Source: Penaeus vannamei
Lineage: Eukaryota; Arthropoda; Malacostraca; Decapoda; Penaeidae
DNA: 64,000 bases
Assembly: GCF_042767895.1 (NCBI RefSeq)
Contig: NC_091565.1
Location: 24,061,556 to 24,125,555, forward strand
Reading direction: 5' to 3'
The position numbers and the translations under genes are program-made. Within the stretch, counting starts at the first letter, position 1. Every line of letters starts with the position of its first letter. The notes under the pieces are model-generated. The model was not told the DNA's origin, did not search any database, and saw only the letters and a list, made by a program, of their open reading frames with translations. Positions 1 to 10,270 of this stretch are shown here, in pieces.

Positions 1-2100
1 TATCCTCCAACAATTGTCCTCCTTAGGTGTACGTGGAAACATGGGCGTTTTCATCAAATCCTTCCTTTCTAAAAGTACCTTCAAGGTCAAAATTGCCTCT
101 TCCACGTCATCATCCTTTCCTCAATTCGAAGGCGTCCCACAAGGAAGTGTGCTTAGTACCACTTTATTCCTTCTTGCTGTAAATAACAGCCTCAGTTCTA
201 CCACCAGGAGCCCGGGCATCACTATATGTTGATGACTTAACCATCTATGCATCTGGCACATCCATACCAGATCTCTGTCAATTCCTTCAGTCTGCAATAA
301 CATCAGTAACTTCTTGGGCCACCAACCATGGCTTTTGCTTCTCTACCTCTAAATCTTTCCCCATCCTTTTTTCTCGCTCATATACGGCTCCCAAACCCCC
401 ACTCTTCTTATATAACGCTCCACTCCAATACCATTCTTCTGGCAAATTCCTAGGCGTTATATTTGATTCCAAATTGTCCTGGCGAGACCATATCTTGTAC
501 ATCAAAGAAAAAGCTCAACGCCGCCTCCGAATCTTACAAACTCTTTCACATATCTCCTGGGGCTCAGATCGCAAAACTCTCCTCAATCTTCATGTTACCT
601 TGATTCTCTCCACTCTAGATTATGGATGCCATATCTACTCCTCTGCCTCAACCTCTCTTCTTGCTCACCTTGATACAATCCACCATAGCGGTTTCCACTT
701 AGCCCTATGTGCCTTCCGCTCCTCTCCAGTTGAGAGCCTATATACTGAATTAGGCATGCCGTCCCTTTCTCGACGTCGAGCACTTCTCTCTTTGATGCTA
801 TGCTCGATTTCACCAATTTTCCCTTACCAAACTAACTATCCCACAATCCTTACTTCATACCTTTACCTCTTCTCCACGTTTACCAACTCCTCTCCCCGTA
901 CGCATGGATACCCTACTCTCCCATTTCCCTTTTCCTCACCTCCGACCTCTCCCAATTTCTGTCCATTCCATTCCTCCATGGCTTATACCTAACCCCTGTA
1001 TTTGTTCCTCAGTTTTCCCTGACCCACCAAAATCAGATATCCCCCCCTCTATCCTTCTCACTCCTTTCCTTGACCATGTCTCCATTCATTCCTCCAGTAT
1101 TCATGTTTACACTGACGGTTCCAAATCCATCTCAGGAGCTGGATTCGCAGTAACATTCCCAAATTACACTTTCAAATACACCCTCCCTCCTGAATCTAGT
1201 GTCCTTACTACAGAAATTTTAAGCCTTTTGGCCGTAAGACGCATATACTCATCCCCCTTCCTCTTTTACTATTTTTACTGACTCCCGTAATTCTCTAACC
1301 CTCATAAAGTCTATATACTCGACTAATCCCCATGTCTGTAAGATCCAGAACTGGTTGTTCTAACTATCCACACGTCACAAATCTGTCAGATTTTGCTGGG
1401 TACCCAGCCATGTTGGAATCCCCGGCAATGAACAGGCAGATACTCTTGCACGTTATACCGCAATGTCCACATCACCTCAACTACGCTTCTCACATATTCC
1501 AACTACGGATTATTACCCCCACTTTAAAACCTTCTTGTATACCCGATGGCAATCTTTTTGGTCAAGACCACAATAAATTACATACTGTAAAACCATCAAT
1601 TTCCTCTTGGTCAGCTCCATTTCACAAAAACAGACGTTGGGAGACGGCCCTCGCACGCTTACGTATTGGCCACACTCGCCTAACACACGCCTATCTAATG
1701 TCACGCTCAGACCCACCCCTATGTCCTCTATGTAACGTCTTTCAGTTCCACACATTCTCTTGTCCTGTCCACGCTTTAATACAGCACGTACCTCTGCTTT
1801 TCCACACCTATCCTCCCTTCACCGACCTCCTAACATATCAGACATCCTTACAGAATCCCACAGCTTCTGCCTTGACAACCTGTTCTCCTTCCTCAGATGC
1901 ATAAATATCCTTCACTTGATCTAACTCCCTTACCTAAACCACCATAATCTTTTCCCCCATCTTCAACCTTTCAACACTACTCTAGATAGTTGACACATAG
2001 CAACTATCACCCGACATCCCCCTTTACTATACCTTCTTATAGTGCTATATGGCCTTAGATATCTAGCACATTTATTTTAACCATTAACCATTTCGCTGTA
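1..2100 (+). pseudogene. LINE-A copy 1: 3' half of ORF2 (RT palm, RNase H, C-terminal zinc knuckle) plus 3' UTR
   Basis: The copy is cut by the window edge inside the reverse transcriptase and is nearly identical to 61377-63470. Visible parts, in shifting frames, are the RT catalytic YVDD at 225-236, the downstream FLGVIFD motif near 450-475, the RNase H start YTDGSKS at 1108-1128, GNEQAD near 1428, and a C-terminal CPLC...C knuckle near 1717-1770. RT-RNase H-CCHC order is typical of I/Jockey/R1-type non-LTR retrotransposons; the exact clade is not assigned. The frame is broken by indels (a 2-base loss near 790 relative to the second copy) and by a TAA at 1361-1363 that the other copy shares. 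The 3' UTR carries the family signature TCTAGCACATTTATTTT and ends in ATTAACCATT-type repeats. Confidence 0.85.
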
Positions 2101-2107
2101 CAGACCG

Positions 2108-3227
2108 CTGTGTTTTATATGAGCTGTCCTGCCTATAAGTTTGAATGTGAAGGCAGACAGGAAGCATGACGACGATGTTTTTCTCAACTTATTTCAAAAT
2201 AGTCCTACGTTTCTGCAAATCCCAAGGTATCTTTCCCCCTATACCCAGAACCTACGCCCTATGTCTACTCACCCTATCCACCAGTCCAATCCATTTTCCA
2301 TCCTAAATCCAGATACCCCAATCTCTACCACTTTCCCAATACCTAACCCTCCTCCTCACTTTAGTGGTTGTGCCAGACAACGTAAACGTTCCACTCTATG
2401 CTCTCCTACACCCTCTTTATCTGTTCCTCAGATATCTATCTCCTCTTCTCCTCCTTATAAGAGAACCTTTGTTTCTCAGTCCTCTATACCTAATTCCCCT
2501 CCATAAACCCTTGAAGACATCCAAAACTTCCTAAAGATGACCCAAGGGAACACTCCGCTCCCTCATCCCCAATCCCTCTGTTCGTACTCCTGCTACATTC
2601 AAAGTATTTGCAGATATTCATCCTCCTCTTCCCCAAGTTCCTTCCACCCCTCTTCCTCCTACACCCTACCAACATACCCCACCCTCTCTACCACTTCCAT
2701 TTGAATACTCACACGAATCTTCTCTACCACAACAGTGTCCTACAGACCCTCCTCTCCAGACATTTTTCCTGAGGCTTCACCACCTTCCCCTTCCCCGTCT
2801 CCTTTTCTCAACCCCTGGACTCTTCGCCTCCTACTTCTCCAACGGCCACCTCTGTTTTCCTTGATCAATGTCCCTACTCCTTCCCCAGTCACAATACCCT
2901 TCCCCAGACCCTACCGTCCCTACTGAACCCCCAGACATTACTCCTTCACCTATTCCTGATCCTTTATCTCAACTCTCAGATACCTAATCCCCTACTACTA
3001 AGACAACCATATTTAACGTTCTCACCTATTATCCCTATTCCTTCCCCAGTCACAGATATAATGCAATTCACTCTGCTTGCTTAACCTTTCCCATTTATTT
3101 ATCACTGCTCTACTTCATTTACTTGCCTCCTTTCCCTTTTCATTACCATACTTTCCTATAACACACTCTAATCTTTGATATCTAACACCCTCCCCTCTCC
3201 CCGGATTCTTCTCTTACTCTTCATGTA
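2108..3227 (+). pseudogene. LINE-A copy 2, left part: end of ORF1 and Pro-rich tail
   Basis: This segment aligns to 58660-60008. It starts at the last ORF1 zinc knuckle (GAGCTGTCCTGCCTAT) and runs through the Pro/Ser/Thr-rich ORF1 tail into 3' UTR sequence. It is 5'-truncated and begins within about 10 bases of the 3' tail of copy 1, so the two copies are head to tail. The reading frame is broken. It ends at the 9-bp duplication CTTCATGTA (3219-3227) that brackets a 1-kb insertion, and it resumes at 4274. Confidence 0.75.
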
Positions 3228-4273
3228 AAGGAATCAAGGATTCCTTGTCTGATATTATATATATATAGAATTTAGATCAAGAATTTATTTGATTTAACGT
3301 ATTAACATGAGAATGATTATTTAATTTCATTTAGTTTGTAACGTTGGCTACAGTGACGTTAGAGTTGTACGAACGCCCTACAAAAACGCATTGTTGTGAA
3401 TCCGTGGAGCCCCTTTAGAGAGCCACGTGAGACGTCTTGTGCTGCGTACTTTTAAATTATTCTTGTTTTATGAAGATTTGGGCTAGCCACACTGTAAGTC
3501 AACTATTTACACTGTTAATAATGTATTGTTCAGATGTTAGAGCATATGTTAATAACAAAGTTGTGTCTTTTACGTGATATATAACTTGAAATTATGTGAT
3601 ATAAGTAAGTGCCATTCCTATTGTACTCTTATATTTTTACCAAGCTTTATTTCAGTTATATACCAAAGAATAATGCTCCGACATCGTCGCCCCCGCTATC
3701 GGGGCCAAGTTTGTCGCTAACGGGGGGTTTCCGCGCAATAAAACCTACATATTTGCATTGTATAGAGTGAGAGGAATCCAACGATACCAAAATCGTCGAT
3801 ATCGGTTATGCGGACGTAATATAGAAAATTACCATAATGTTTTGTTTCCTTTTCATTTAAAGTATCTAGTCTTTAGTTATTGATCTTTTATAAAGTGCCT
3901 TAATTAACTCAGGAAATGTCATAAAATAGTATAAGGAATAAGAAGTCATTTGTTTGTTCAATGTTTACATGTATGCTAGTCTTGCAGTATTTTTATAATT
4001 TTCTATTGATTTGTTCTTAATATTTCTATCTCATATTGTATTAATATTATTTGATATTTGTATGATTCATTTACTTTATTTGTGTACAACTTTTTATTTC
4101 CAAAACTGTGAAGATTTATTTTCTTACAGCTTTTCACCTCACAATCGCGTGCACGCTCACGCGTACGTGTATGCTGTCATCTTGCAAGTTGGATACTCTG
4201 CTCATACCTACCAGCTTGGGAACATGACAGTAAAGGTTTAACTGACTGCTAGTGTTTTACTGGAGGCAGTACA
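3228..4273. mobile_element. 1046-bp insertion of unknown class inside LINE-A copy 2, flanked by a 9-bp duplication
   Basis: LINE-A copy 2 is split here. CTTCATGTA stands at both edges (3219-3227 and 4274-4282), as a target-site duplication would, and LINE sequence contiguous at about 60008-60014 continues on either side. The insert is AT-rich, with no convincing ORF and no obvious terminal inverted repeats. Its left end folds on itself (AAGGAATC...GATTCCTT at 3228-3246). It carries a block at 3697-3832 that also occurs upstream of the ATP synthase g gene. An 8-9 bp duplication would suit hAT or Merlin elements, but the termini do not confirm either. Confidence 0.55.
3697..3832 (+). repeat. 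Dispersed repeat, copy 1
   Basis: About 135 bp closely matching 31919-32058, with shared strings TATCGGGGCCA, GGGGGGTTTCCGCGCA, GAGTGAGAGGAATCCAACGA and ATATAGAAAATTACC. It is not coding in a conserved frame. It lies inside the 1-kb insertion, so it probably belongs to that element family. Confidence 0.75.
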
Positions 4274-4557
4274 CTTCATGTATCTATTCTTCCTTGAAAA
4301 TTTATCCTATACCCAGTGACAGATACACTATAATTTACTCGATCGCCCTCCCCTTCCCTCTATACTAATTTCTGCTCTAGTTCACTTACTCCCCTATTCC
4401 CTTTTCACTACCATACTATACTATAATGCTCTTAAACCTTTGACATCTAACGCATTTTATCGTAATCTTTAACTTTGCCCTTTCCGACGCAATACTTTAC
4501 CATAGTGCTACATGACCTTTGATGTCTAGTACATTTATTTTCAAACATTAAATATTA
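4274..4557 (+). mobile_element. LINE-A copy 2, right part: 3' UTR
   Basis: This is the continuation of copy 2 after the 1-kb insertion, aligning to about 60020-60320. It contains the family 3' signature (a TAGTGCTACATGACC block, then TCTAGCACATTTATTTT) and ends in ATTAAA-type tail repeats. Confidence 0.75.
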
Positions 4558-4589
4558 AACATCGACAATAGTATCTGGAGATGCTTGTA

Positions 4590-5235
4590 TTTGTGCAGAA
4601 GGACCAAGCTACGCGTTTTCAAGGCCCTGAAAATGCCAGTTTTGCTATACAGTAGTGAAACCTAGACATTATCCTGTGCCTTGGAGTCTCGTCTTGATAC
4701 TTTTTATAATAGGTCCTTGCGCCAGATCATGGGGTAATGCTGGTGGGACCACATGTCCAACCAACGGTTGCACCGTGAGACTGGTACAAGACCTGTTACC
4801 TGCATAATCCATGATCGCCTACTCAGGCTATATGGCCACCTGGCTCACTTCCCATAGGATGATCTTGCCCACCAGGTTGTCTATGTTCGAGACAGCTCTG
4901 GGTGGTGAGTACCTGTGGGACGACCTAGGAAGTAATGGCTTGGGTAGATCGATCAAACCTGTCGTGAGGAGCTTGAGATGGGCCAAGTCCCTGCCTAGCG
5001 GCTTGCCATGAGGGACCCTCAGAGTGAGAAACGAAGGGCGGATGCGGCTATGCGACCCCATTGGCGTTACCTCCCAGATGACAAAAGCCTTGAGAAGCCT
5101 GAAGAAAAAGAATGCTCTAGGTCTGGTTTTCATGGGCTTTCCTCAGCCCCTAGATTTGGCATTAAAGTAGGACGATTCTGCCCAGATAGTCACCTGCATG
5201 TAAACCAGGCCTGAACTACACCTTTATGAAGATAA
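4590..5235 (+). pseudogene. LINE-B: C-terminal end of an endonuclease-RT polyprotein plus 3' UTR
   Basis: Broken translation gives pieces typical of the C terminus of a second non-LTR family, including LYSSETWTLSCALESRLD, LRQIMG with WWDHMSNQRL, and RLLRLYGHLAHFP, followed by a GRPRK-like motif and a terminal RD(P)QSW-like block near 5010-5030. The region after about 5095 resembles 9250-9404 and is probably the 3' UTR of the same family. It is 5'-truncated with stops and frameshifts. Family placement rests on motif recognition only. Confidence 0.6.
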
Positions 5236-5246
5236 AAGTTTTCTTA

Positions 5247-5860
5247 CTATCTCCCATTCCCTTGCCCATTGTTGTCGTGGTGTGGCTTAGGAGACGAGGA
5301 CTCGGACCCAATGCTGGGGATCTCCCCTACGTTGGGCCTCAGCCCTCGACTTAATTAAATTTGCATGATCTTTTCTCCAACCCCTTCTACCATCCACTTC
5401 CTAAGGTGTAAAAGCCATGCTGAAAGGATGACAGACTGACTTTGCGCCAGTCCTGAACGGCCTGGGGGAGCCATGGGCAAGATATTCCCTCGTTTTAGTT
5501 GTCTAGCCTTCACCCCTCCCCCCAATCCCTTACCCGTTATTATAGTGTGGGTGGGGGGCTTAGGAGACAGGGTCTGAGACTTAATGTGTGGATCTCCCCT
5601 ACCTTGGGCCTCGGTCCCCGACAACTAATTTTCCATATTTTTTTCTCCCTCCAGCTCTTTCGTTTCCGCCGCTTCTCCAACCCCTTCTAGTATCTACTTC
5701 CTAAGGTGCAAGAACCGTGCTGAAAAGATGAAAGGTTACCTTTGTGCCAGTCCTGAACGGCCTGAGGGAACCATGGGCTGGTATACCCCTGTTTTAGTTT
5801 GGCTCTTATCCCTGAAGGGGACCCTGAGAGGTGGACTGTTTATTTTGCCAACACAGTCAA
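5247..5860 (+). promoter_or_regulatory. LINE-A copy 3: 5' UTR of two tandem monomers
   Basis: Two related blocks of roughly 270-300 bp (about 5247-5515 and 5516-5815) each run from CAATCCCTT/CATTCCCTT through GGCTTAGGAGAC, GGATCTCCCCTAC and CTTCTCCAACCCCTTCTA, then CTAAGGTG, GTGCTGAAA-type text and GCCAGTCCTGAACGGCCT. The same block precedes ORF1 near 9.6, 54.9 and 57.6 kb, so it is the family's 5' UTR. Its promoter activity is inferred from position. Confidence 0.6.
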
Positions 5861-5868
5861 GGCTTCCC

Positions 5869-7128
5869 ATGGCCAGTAATGAAGATGTAATACCCATCTT
5901 AGAGGCAATGAGGATTGCTCTTCATCAAATAGCCCCACCAATTCAAACTCTCCCAGTTCCCTGACCCTTGGCTCTCCTTTGACCATGACTCTGAACACTA
6001 CAACTACTACCCACTCCTCAATGCCTACTTGTGCATTATACACCCAAGTCGAGACTACTACTCTCCCAACTTCCTCAACTTCATCACCTCTATCCCCACA
6101 ACCTTCTTCATCAATCACCTCATCTTCCCTTATTACTACCTTACAGCCTTATTNNNNNNNNNNNNNNNNNNNNNNNNNNNNNNNNNNNNNNNNNNNNNNN
6201 NNNNNNNNNNNNNNNNNNNNNNNNNNNNNNNNNNNNNNNNNNNNNNNNNNNNNNNNNNNNNNNNNNNNNNNNNNNNNNNNNNNNNNNNNNNNNNNNNNNN
6301 NNNNNNNNNNNNNNNNNNNNNNNNNNNNNNNNNNNNNNNNNNNNNNNNNNNNNNNNNNNNNNNNNNNNNNNNNNNNNNNNNNNNNNNNNNNNNNNNNNNN
6401 NNNNNNNNNNNNNNNNNNNNNNNNNNNNNNNNNNNNNNNNNNNNNNNNNNNNNNNNNNNNNNNNNNNNNNNNNNNNNNNNNNNNNNNNNNNNNNNNNNNN
6501 NNNNNNNNNNNNNNNNNNNNNNNNNNNNNNNNNNNNNNNNNNNNNNNNNNNNNNNNNNNNNNNNNNNNNNNNNNNNNNNNNNNNNNNNNNNNNNNNNNNN
6601 NNNNNNNNNNNNNNNNNNNNNNNNNNNNNNNNNNNNNNNNNNNNNNNNNNNNNCCTTCCGTACCCGACCCGATCGTTCCTGTCTCGGTACAGTTACATCT
6701 GAAACTGAAACTACATCGTTATCAAATCTAACTGATCTGGCAACCCCATTCTTGCAGAACCTTATCCAACTCTTAATACTTGTACTGGAACTGTCTCTTA
6801 TCTCCCCAACAAGCTGTCCAATGGTTTCGATTGGTCAGATTATGGAGAGTACTTACTCAGCTGCCTCAAAGACCATGATGTCTTTGCATGGCCTTCCCTT
6901 TCGTATCTACATTGGTAGAAATCCCTCCCTGTCTCACCATACCAACCTCCTCCCTGTCAATGTTGGCACTTAGGACATTTTTCCAAACATTGCCGTTCCA
7001 CAGCCCAACCTGGTCATAACCGATCAAACTGCTCTGCACAAACACGCACATGTGCTAACCGCTGCGGCCCCCAAAATGTATTTTATAGAGGCTGCCCCAT
7101 CTATAAATTTGAGTCTCCGGTAGCAACT
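5869..7128 (+). pseudogene. LINE-A copy 3: ORF1 (zinc-knuckle RNA-binding protein), interrupted by an assembly gap
   Basis: ORF1 starts at ATG 5869-5871 in the family context CCATGGCCAGTAATGAAGAT and is preceded by the 5' UTR monomers. The N terminus (MASNEDVIPILEAMR) runs into a Pro/Thr/Ser-rich region, then a 500-N gap. After the gap, frames show the RSD-like block near 6655-6720 and the three-knuckle module (CWHLGHFSKHC-like, C..C...H...C, then CANRCG) at about 6960-7110. Related LINE ORF1 proteins bind element RNA and form ribonucleoproteins. Frameshifts and stops make this copy dead. Confidence 0.7.
6154..6653. other. Assembly gap, 500 N
   Basis: Exactly 500 N. This is the same length as the other gap in the window, so it is probably a default-size placeholder and not a measured distance. 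ORF-like X runs spanning it carry no information. Confidence 0.99.
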
Positions 7129-7556
7129 CATATACAGACTTGGTCTCATTCTGCATGAAGCAGGACAAGAAGCATATTGACGAGGTTTCTTTCATACTCC
7201 CTACTCCAGTAATGTCACACGCTCTGCCCTCCCTTCCTTCCCAAGATGTTCCTACACCCTCCCTTATACCTACTTTCCCACTTCCACTTCTACCTCCTAT
7301 CTTCCCCTGTCAAATTCTTTTACCACAAGACACTCCAATCAGAACTACAGCCCCAACGCCTTCCCCTCTCCCTTCCCACACTACCTGCAGCAGACAGACT
7401 AAACGTTCCACTCCTCCTACCACACACTCACCCCCACCTACCTTTGCCTTCACTCCTCAGACACCGGTCTCCTCCTCCTCCCTTCATAAGAAAACCTCTG
7501 TCCATAAAACTCTCCTACCAACTCCACACTCAAAGTGACTGCCGATATCCATCCTC

Positions 7557-7935
7557 TACATAGGCGAGACTGCACGAGAAGCGCATTCGTTGTTCACGTA
7601 GACACCGACGGTCACCTCCCCAAATGGTCCCAGGCCTCTATCATAAAGCAAGGCCTGGCCCCACACCAAAGGAAGATGGTAGAAGCGGCGTTCATTCATA
7701 CAACTAACAACATAAACACCGCTACAGGGAGCCACGAACTAGCCAAGGTCGTCGCTCACCTGATTACCGACGTGTCCTAACCACCTAACATATGTATAAA
7801 TTAATCCTCTATGTACCTCTTGTCATGTATGCCCTGACGAAGCATTAGCGAAAAAGCCTTCGATGTGGCATATTCGTGTTGTTTTCTTGTTCTTCCCTTC
7901 GTTGTTCCTGTTGCAATCTGTTCATCAAGAATTCC
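7557..7935 (+). mobile_element. Penelope-like element, 5'-truncated 3' end (endonuclease C-terminus)
   Basis: The 379-bp insert is bracketed by ATCCATCCTC at 7547-7556 and 7936-7945, a probable 10-bp target-site duplication. It encodes the end of a GIY-YIG-type endonuclease region as found in Penelope-like elements: HVDTDGHLPKWSQASII, then RKMVEAAFIHTTNNINTATG, then a stop at 7778-7780. The 3' tail contains a hammerhead-like CTGACGA...GAAA core. The insert is severely 5'-truncated. Assignment is from recognised motifs, not a database search. Confidence 0.65.
7828..7872 (+). ncRNA. Hammerhead-ribozyme-like core in the Penelope 3' tail
   Basis: CTGACGA at 7834-7840 is followed by a GC-ATTA-GC mini-stem and GAAA at 7850-7853. 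TATGCC (7828-7833) is fully complementary to GGCATA (7867-7872), so it can close the core as a stem. Penelope-like elements are known to carry minimal hammerhead motifs. Stem III and the cleavage triplet are not clear, so activity is unproven. Confidence 0.4.
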
Positions 7936-8334
7936 ATCCATCCTCCTCATACTCACATTCCCCTTACATCCCTTCCTCCTACTCTCTTCCAACCTATCCC
8001 CCTCAACTCAACTACTACCGATATCCATCCTCCTCCAACTCATATTCCCCCTACAGCGCTCCCTCCCACTCCCTTCCAACACAGCCCATCCCCCTCAGCT
8101 CCAACTACACCTACGTTAACCCTCCCTCCCTCCCCTCTATTCCTTTCATTCCCTATTGGATACACACATGGATCCCTTATGTCACAACTATGCCCTTCCC
8201 CAGACCATCCCCCTCTTGATACTACACCCCCCTCCCTCTAATTCCTTATCTCACCCTTTAGCCCCTCCCCCTTCAAATTCTCCAATATGCACTATAACCG
8301 TTATCACCTATAGAACAACTAAGTTGTAAATCCT

Positions 8335-8845
8335 TCACTGGAATATTCGCTGTTTCCATACTCACAGACCTGGCCTTCGTAATATCTTTGCTTCTTATAA
8401 TCCATCCATGATCTACCTCCAAGAGACTTTACACACGCCGATCTAATATTACGTTCTGATCCGCCCTTATGTCCCCTATGTAATGTCCCTCTTACAGTCC
8501 CACACATTCTCTTGTCCTGTCCACATTTTACTACAGCCCGCACCTTTGCTTTTCTCCACCTATCCTCCCTTCACCGACCTCCAAACATGTCAGACATCCT
8601 TACAGAATCCCACACTTTCTGCTTTGACAAGTTGTTCTCCTTCCTCAGACGCATACATATCCTTCACGATCTAATTCCCTAATTTAGTACACTTATTTTT
8701 GCTTTTCACCATTAACCATTTAAATCTTTCTTACCTGTGGCTTCACCACCAAGCCCCACACTATAGTTGTATTTTGTAAACTCCGCTAATGACCTTAGAT
8801 GTTGTGGTAGAAAATGTTCAATAAAGCAGTATTTGAATAATCACG
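8335..8845 (+). pseudogene. LINE-A copy 3: endonuclease start fused directly to C-terminal zinc knuckle and 3' UTR
   Basis: About 100 bp encode the start of the AP-type endonuclease (TGGAATATTCGCTGTTTCC at 8339-8357, then a LQET-type motif at 8418-8429). Sequence then passes without a break into the ORF2 C terminus (SDPPLCPLCNVPL... from about 8456), which in copies 1 and 9 lies after RT and RNase H. RT, RNase H and most of the endonuclease are missing. The junction falls in ACACACGCC (8432-8440), where the two donor regions share ACACAC. The 3' UTR follows, with a distal part (8737-8845) that also occurs at 10158-10270 and contains AATAAA near 8819. Confidence 0.7.
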
Positions 8846-9249
8846 ATAATCGTCTATTACCTGGCTTCTGTCCGAGTATCCAGCCAGACGTAATCTTTCA
8901 ACAGCGCCAAGCACAACCGTACCAGATTGTGTATGTCTCTCTTACATAAGAGGCGCATAGTACTTATGGTTAGAACATGTATGTTTTCGCCAGTTTCCTA
9001 TTTCATGGCGCATATTTTACAAAAGAAAGAACAGAAACCAATTTGCTGATTTAAATTATTAACGCTAGTATAATGGGTTAGCGCGAGTGTAGATCTTCAG
9101 TTTCAAATTAGTCATTTCTTGATTACTTTATTTATTAAAAAATATTAAGTAATAAAAAACGAATCAATGTTTTATATAAAATCACTAATATGACGAGGAC
9201 TTTATAGGTAATTAGATATTGACAATTCCTTTAAATTAATTGCACCCTG
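8846..9249. other. Stretch with no recognised feature
   Basis: AT-rich low-copy sequence between LINE fragments. I see no conserved ORF, no splice-bounded coding signal and no tandem repeat. Confidence 0.5.
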
Positions 9250-9404
9250 GGATGCCCATAGGCACCTGGGTAAAACACGCTCATTTTATCGCTGGCTCCC
9301 CTCAGTCCCCAGATTTCCTACCAAAGTGACGTGATTCGGGCCAGATAGCCGCGCTTACGGCTGAAAGTACACGTACACAACCCAGTTGAACCGCGCCTTT
9401 TTAG
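9250..9404 (+). mobile_element. LINE-B 3' UTR fragment
   Basis: Resembles 5110-5235 (CCTCAG.CCC.AGATTT, AAAGT.G.GATTC.G.CCAGATAG). It is followed at once by a LINE-A 5' UTR, the same order as at 5.2 kb. Confidence 0.5.
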
Positions 9405-10025
9405 GAAGCTGAAACTGAGGCCCAATGCCAATGCCTGTTATTGTCATGGGGCTAGGAGAGACTGAGGTCCAATGCCAGATATCAATCTAAACTGGGGCCT
9501 CAGCATCGTCTCAACTAATTTTGCACTGTCTTCTCTTCTTCCCTTCTCCTTTCCACCCTCTTTAACATTCCTAAGGTGCGAAAGCTGTGTTTAAAGGATG
9601 AAAGGCTATCTTTGTGCCAGTCATGAACGGCCTAGGAAAGCCGTGGGCACGGTATTCCCCTGTTAAGTTGTCTAGCCCTTACACCCCAAAGGAACCCTAA
9701 CATCCTCCAGGCTTATCATGGCCAGTAATGAAGATTTTGACCTTTATTAGGGGTAATGAGGCTTGCCCCGCTATGAACTATCGCCCCTGATTCTAATCGT
9801 CATAGGCGTGGAGGGGGGGCTTTGGAGACAGAGACTGAGGCCCAATTTGGGGCATCCCCCCGCCTTGGACCTCAGCCCTTGCCTTAACTAATTTATTATG
9901 GTTTTTCTCCCCCCCCCCTTTCCTTTTTCATTCTCTGTTTAATCCCTTATCCTATCCGTGTCCTAAAATGAGAGCCGTGCTGAAAGGATGGAAGGCTAGC
10001 TTTGTGTCAGTCCTGAACGGCCTTC
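9405..10025 (+). promoter_or_regulatory. LINE-A copy 4: 5' UTR monomers with degraded ORF1 start
   Basis: Repeated 5' UTR blocks are seen at about 9405-9675 and 9790-10022, with GGCCCAAT, CTAAGGTGCGAAAGC and GCCAGTCATGAACGGCCT. An ORF1 start (CATGGCCAGTAATGAAGA, ATG 9718-9720) lies between them. A second 5' UTR unit follows that start, so at least two copies are joined here. Confidence 0.55.
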
Positions 10026-10270
10026 ATACTCCGTTTGCTCTTTACCCTTTTCACTACATTATTAACCAACAGCGCTCTACAACCTTTGACACCTCACACA
10101 TTTTGTTGTAAATAACCTTTTTTCCATAATTCTTTTATTACAATGCTGTATGACTATTCCTCACCTGGGAACTTTGCCCCCAAGGCTCGCCCTATTGCTA
10201 TAATTTGTATATATCGCTAATGACCTTCGATGTTGATGCTGCAGATTTTCAAAAAAGTAAATAAATTTAT
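10026..10270 (+). mobile_element. LINE-A 3' UTR fragment
   Basis: Matches the 3' UTR near 4400-4480 and the distal 3' end at 8737-8845 (CGCTAATGACCTTCGATGTTG). It is placed between a 5' UTR and an ORF1 fragment, so it marks a copy-to-copy junction. Confidence 0.5.

Larger units (their letters stand above)
7129..8330 (+). pseudogene. LINE-A copy 3: Pro/Ser/Thr-rich ORF1 tail, interrupted by a Penelope-like insertion
   Basis: C-rich plus-strand DNA encodes a low-complexity Pro/Ser/Thr tail in several broken frames (7180-7546 and 7946-8300). It corresponds to 56150-56990 and 58750-59850 in other copies. The insertion at 7557-7935 separates the halves. Overlapping open frames here are a consequence of C/T-rich composition and are not separate genes. 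Confidence 0.65.

Noticed and set aside
5979..6973. Three overlapping open frames of 223-314 codons
   Set aside because: Most of their length is the 500-N gap read as X. Only the flanking LINE ORF1 remnants are real.
7140..8241. Several overlapping Pro/Ser-rich plus-strand frames
   Set aside because: C/T-rich DNA gives open frames in all three phases. They are the decayed ORF1 tail of one LINE copy, not separate genes.
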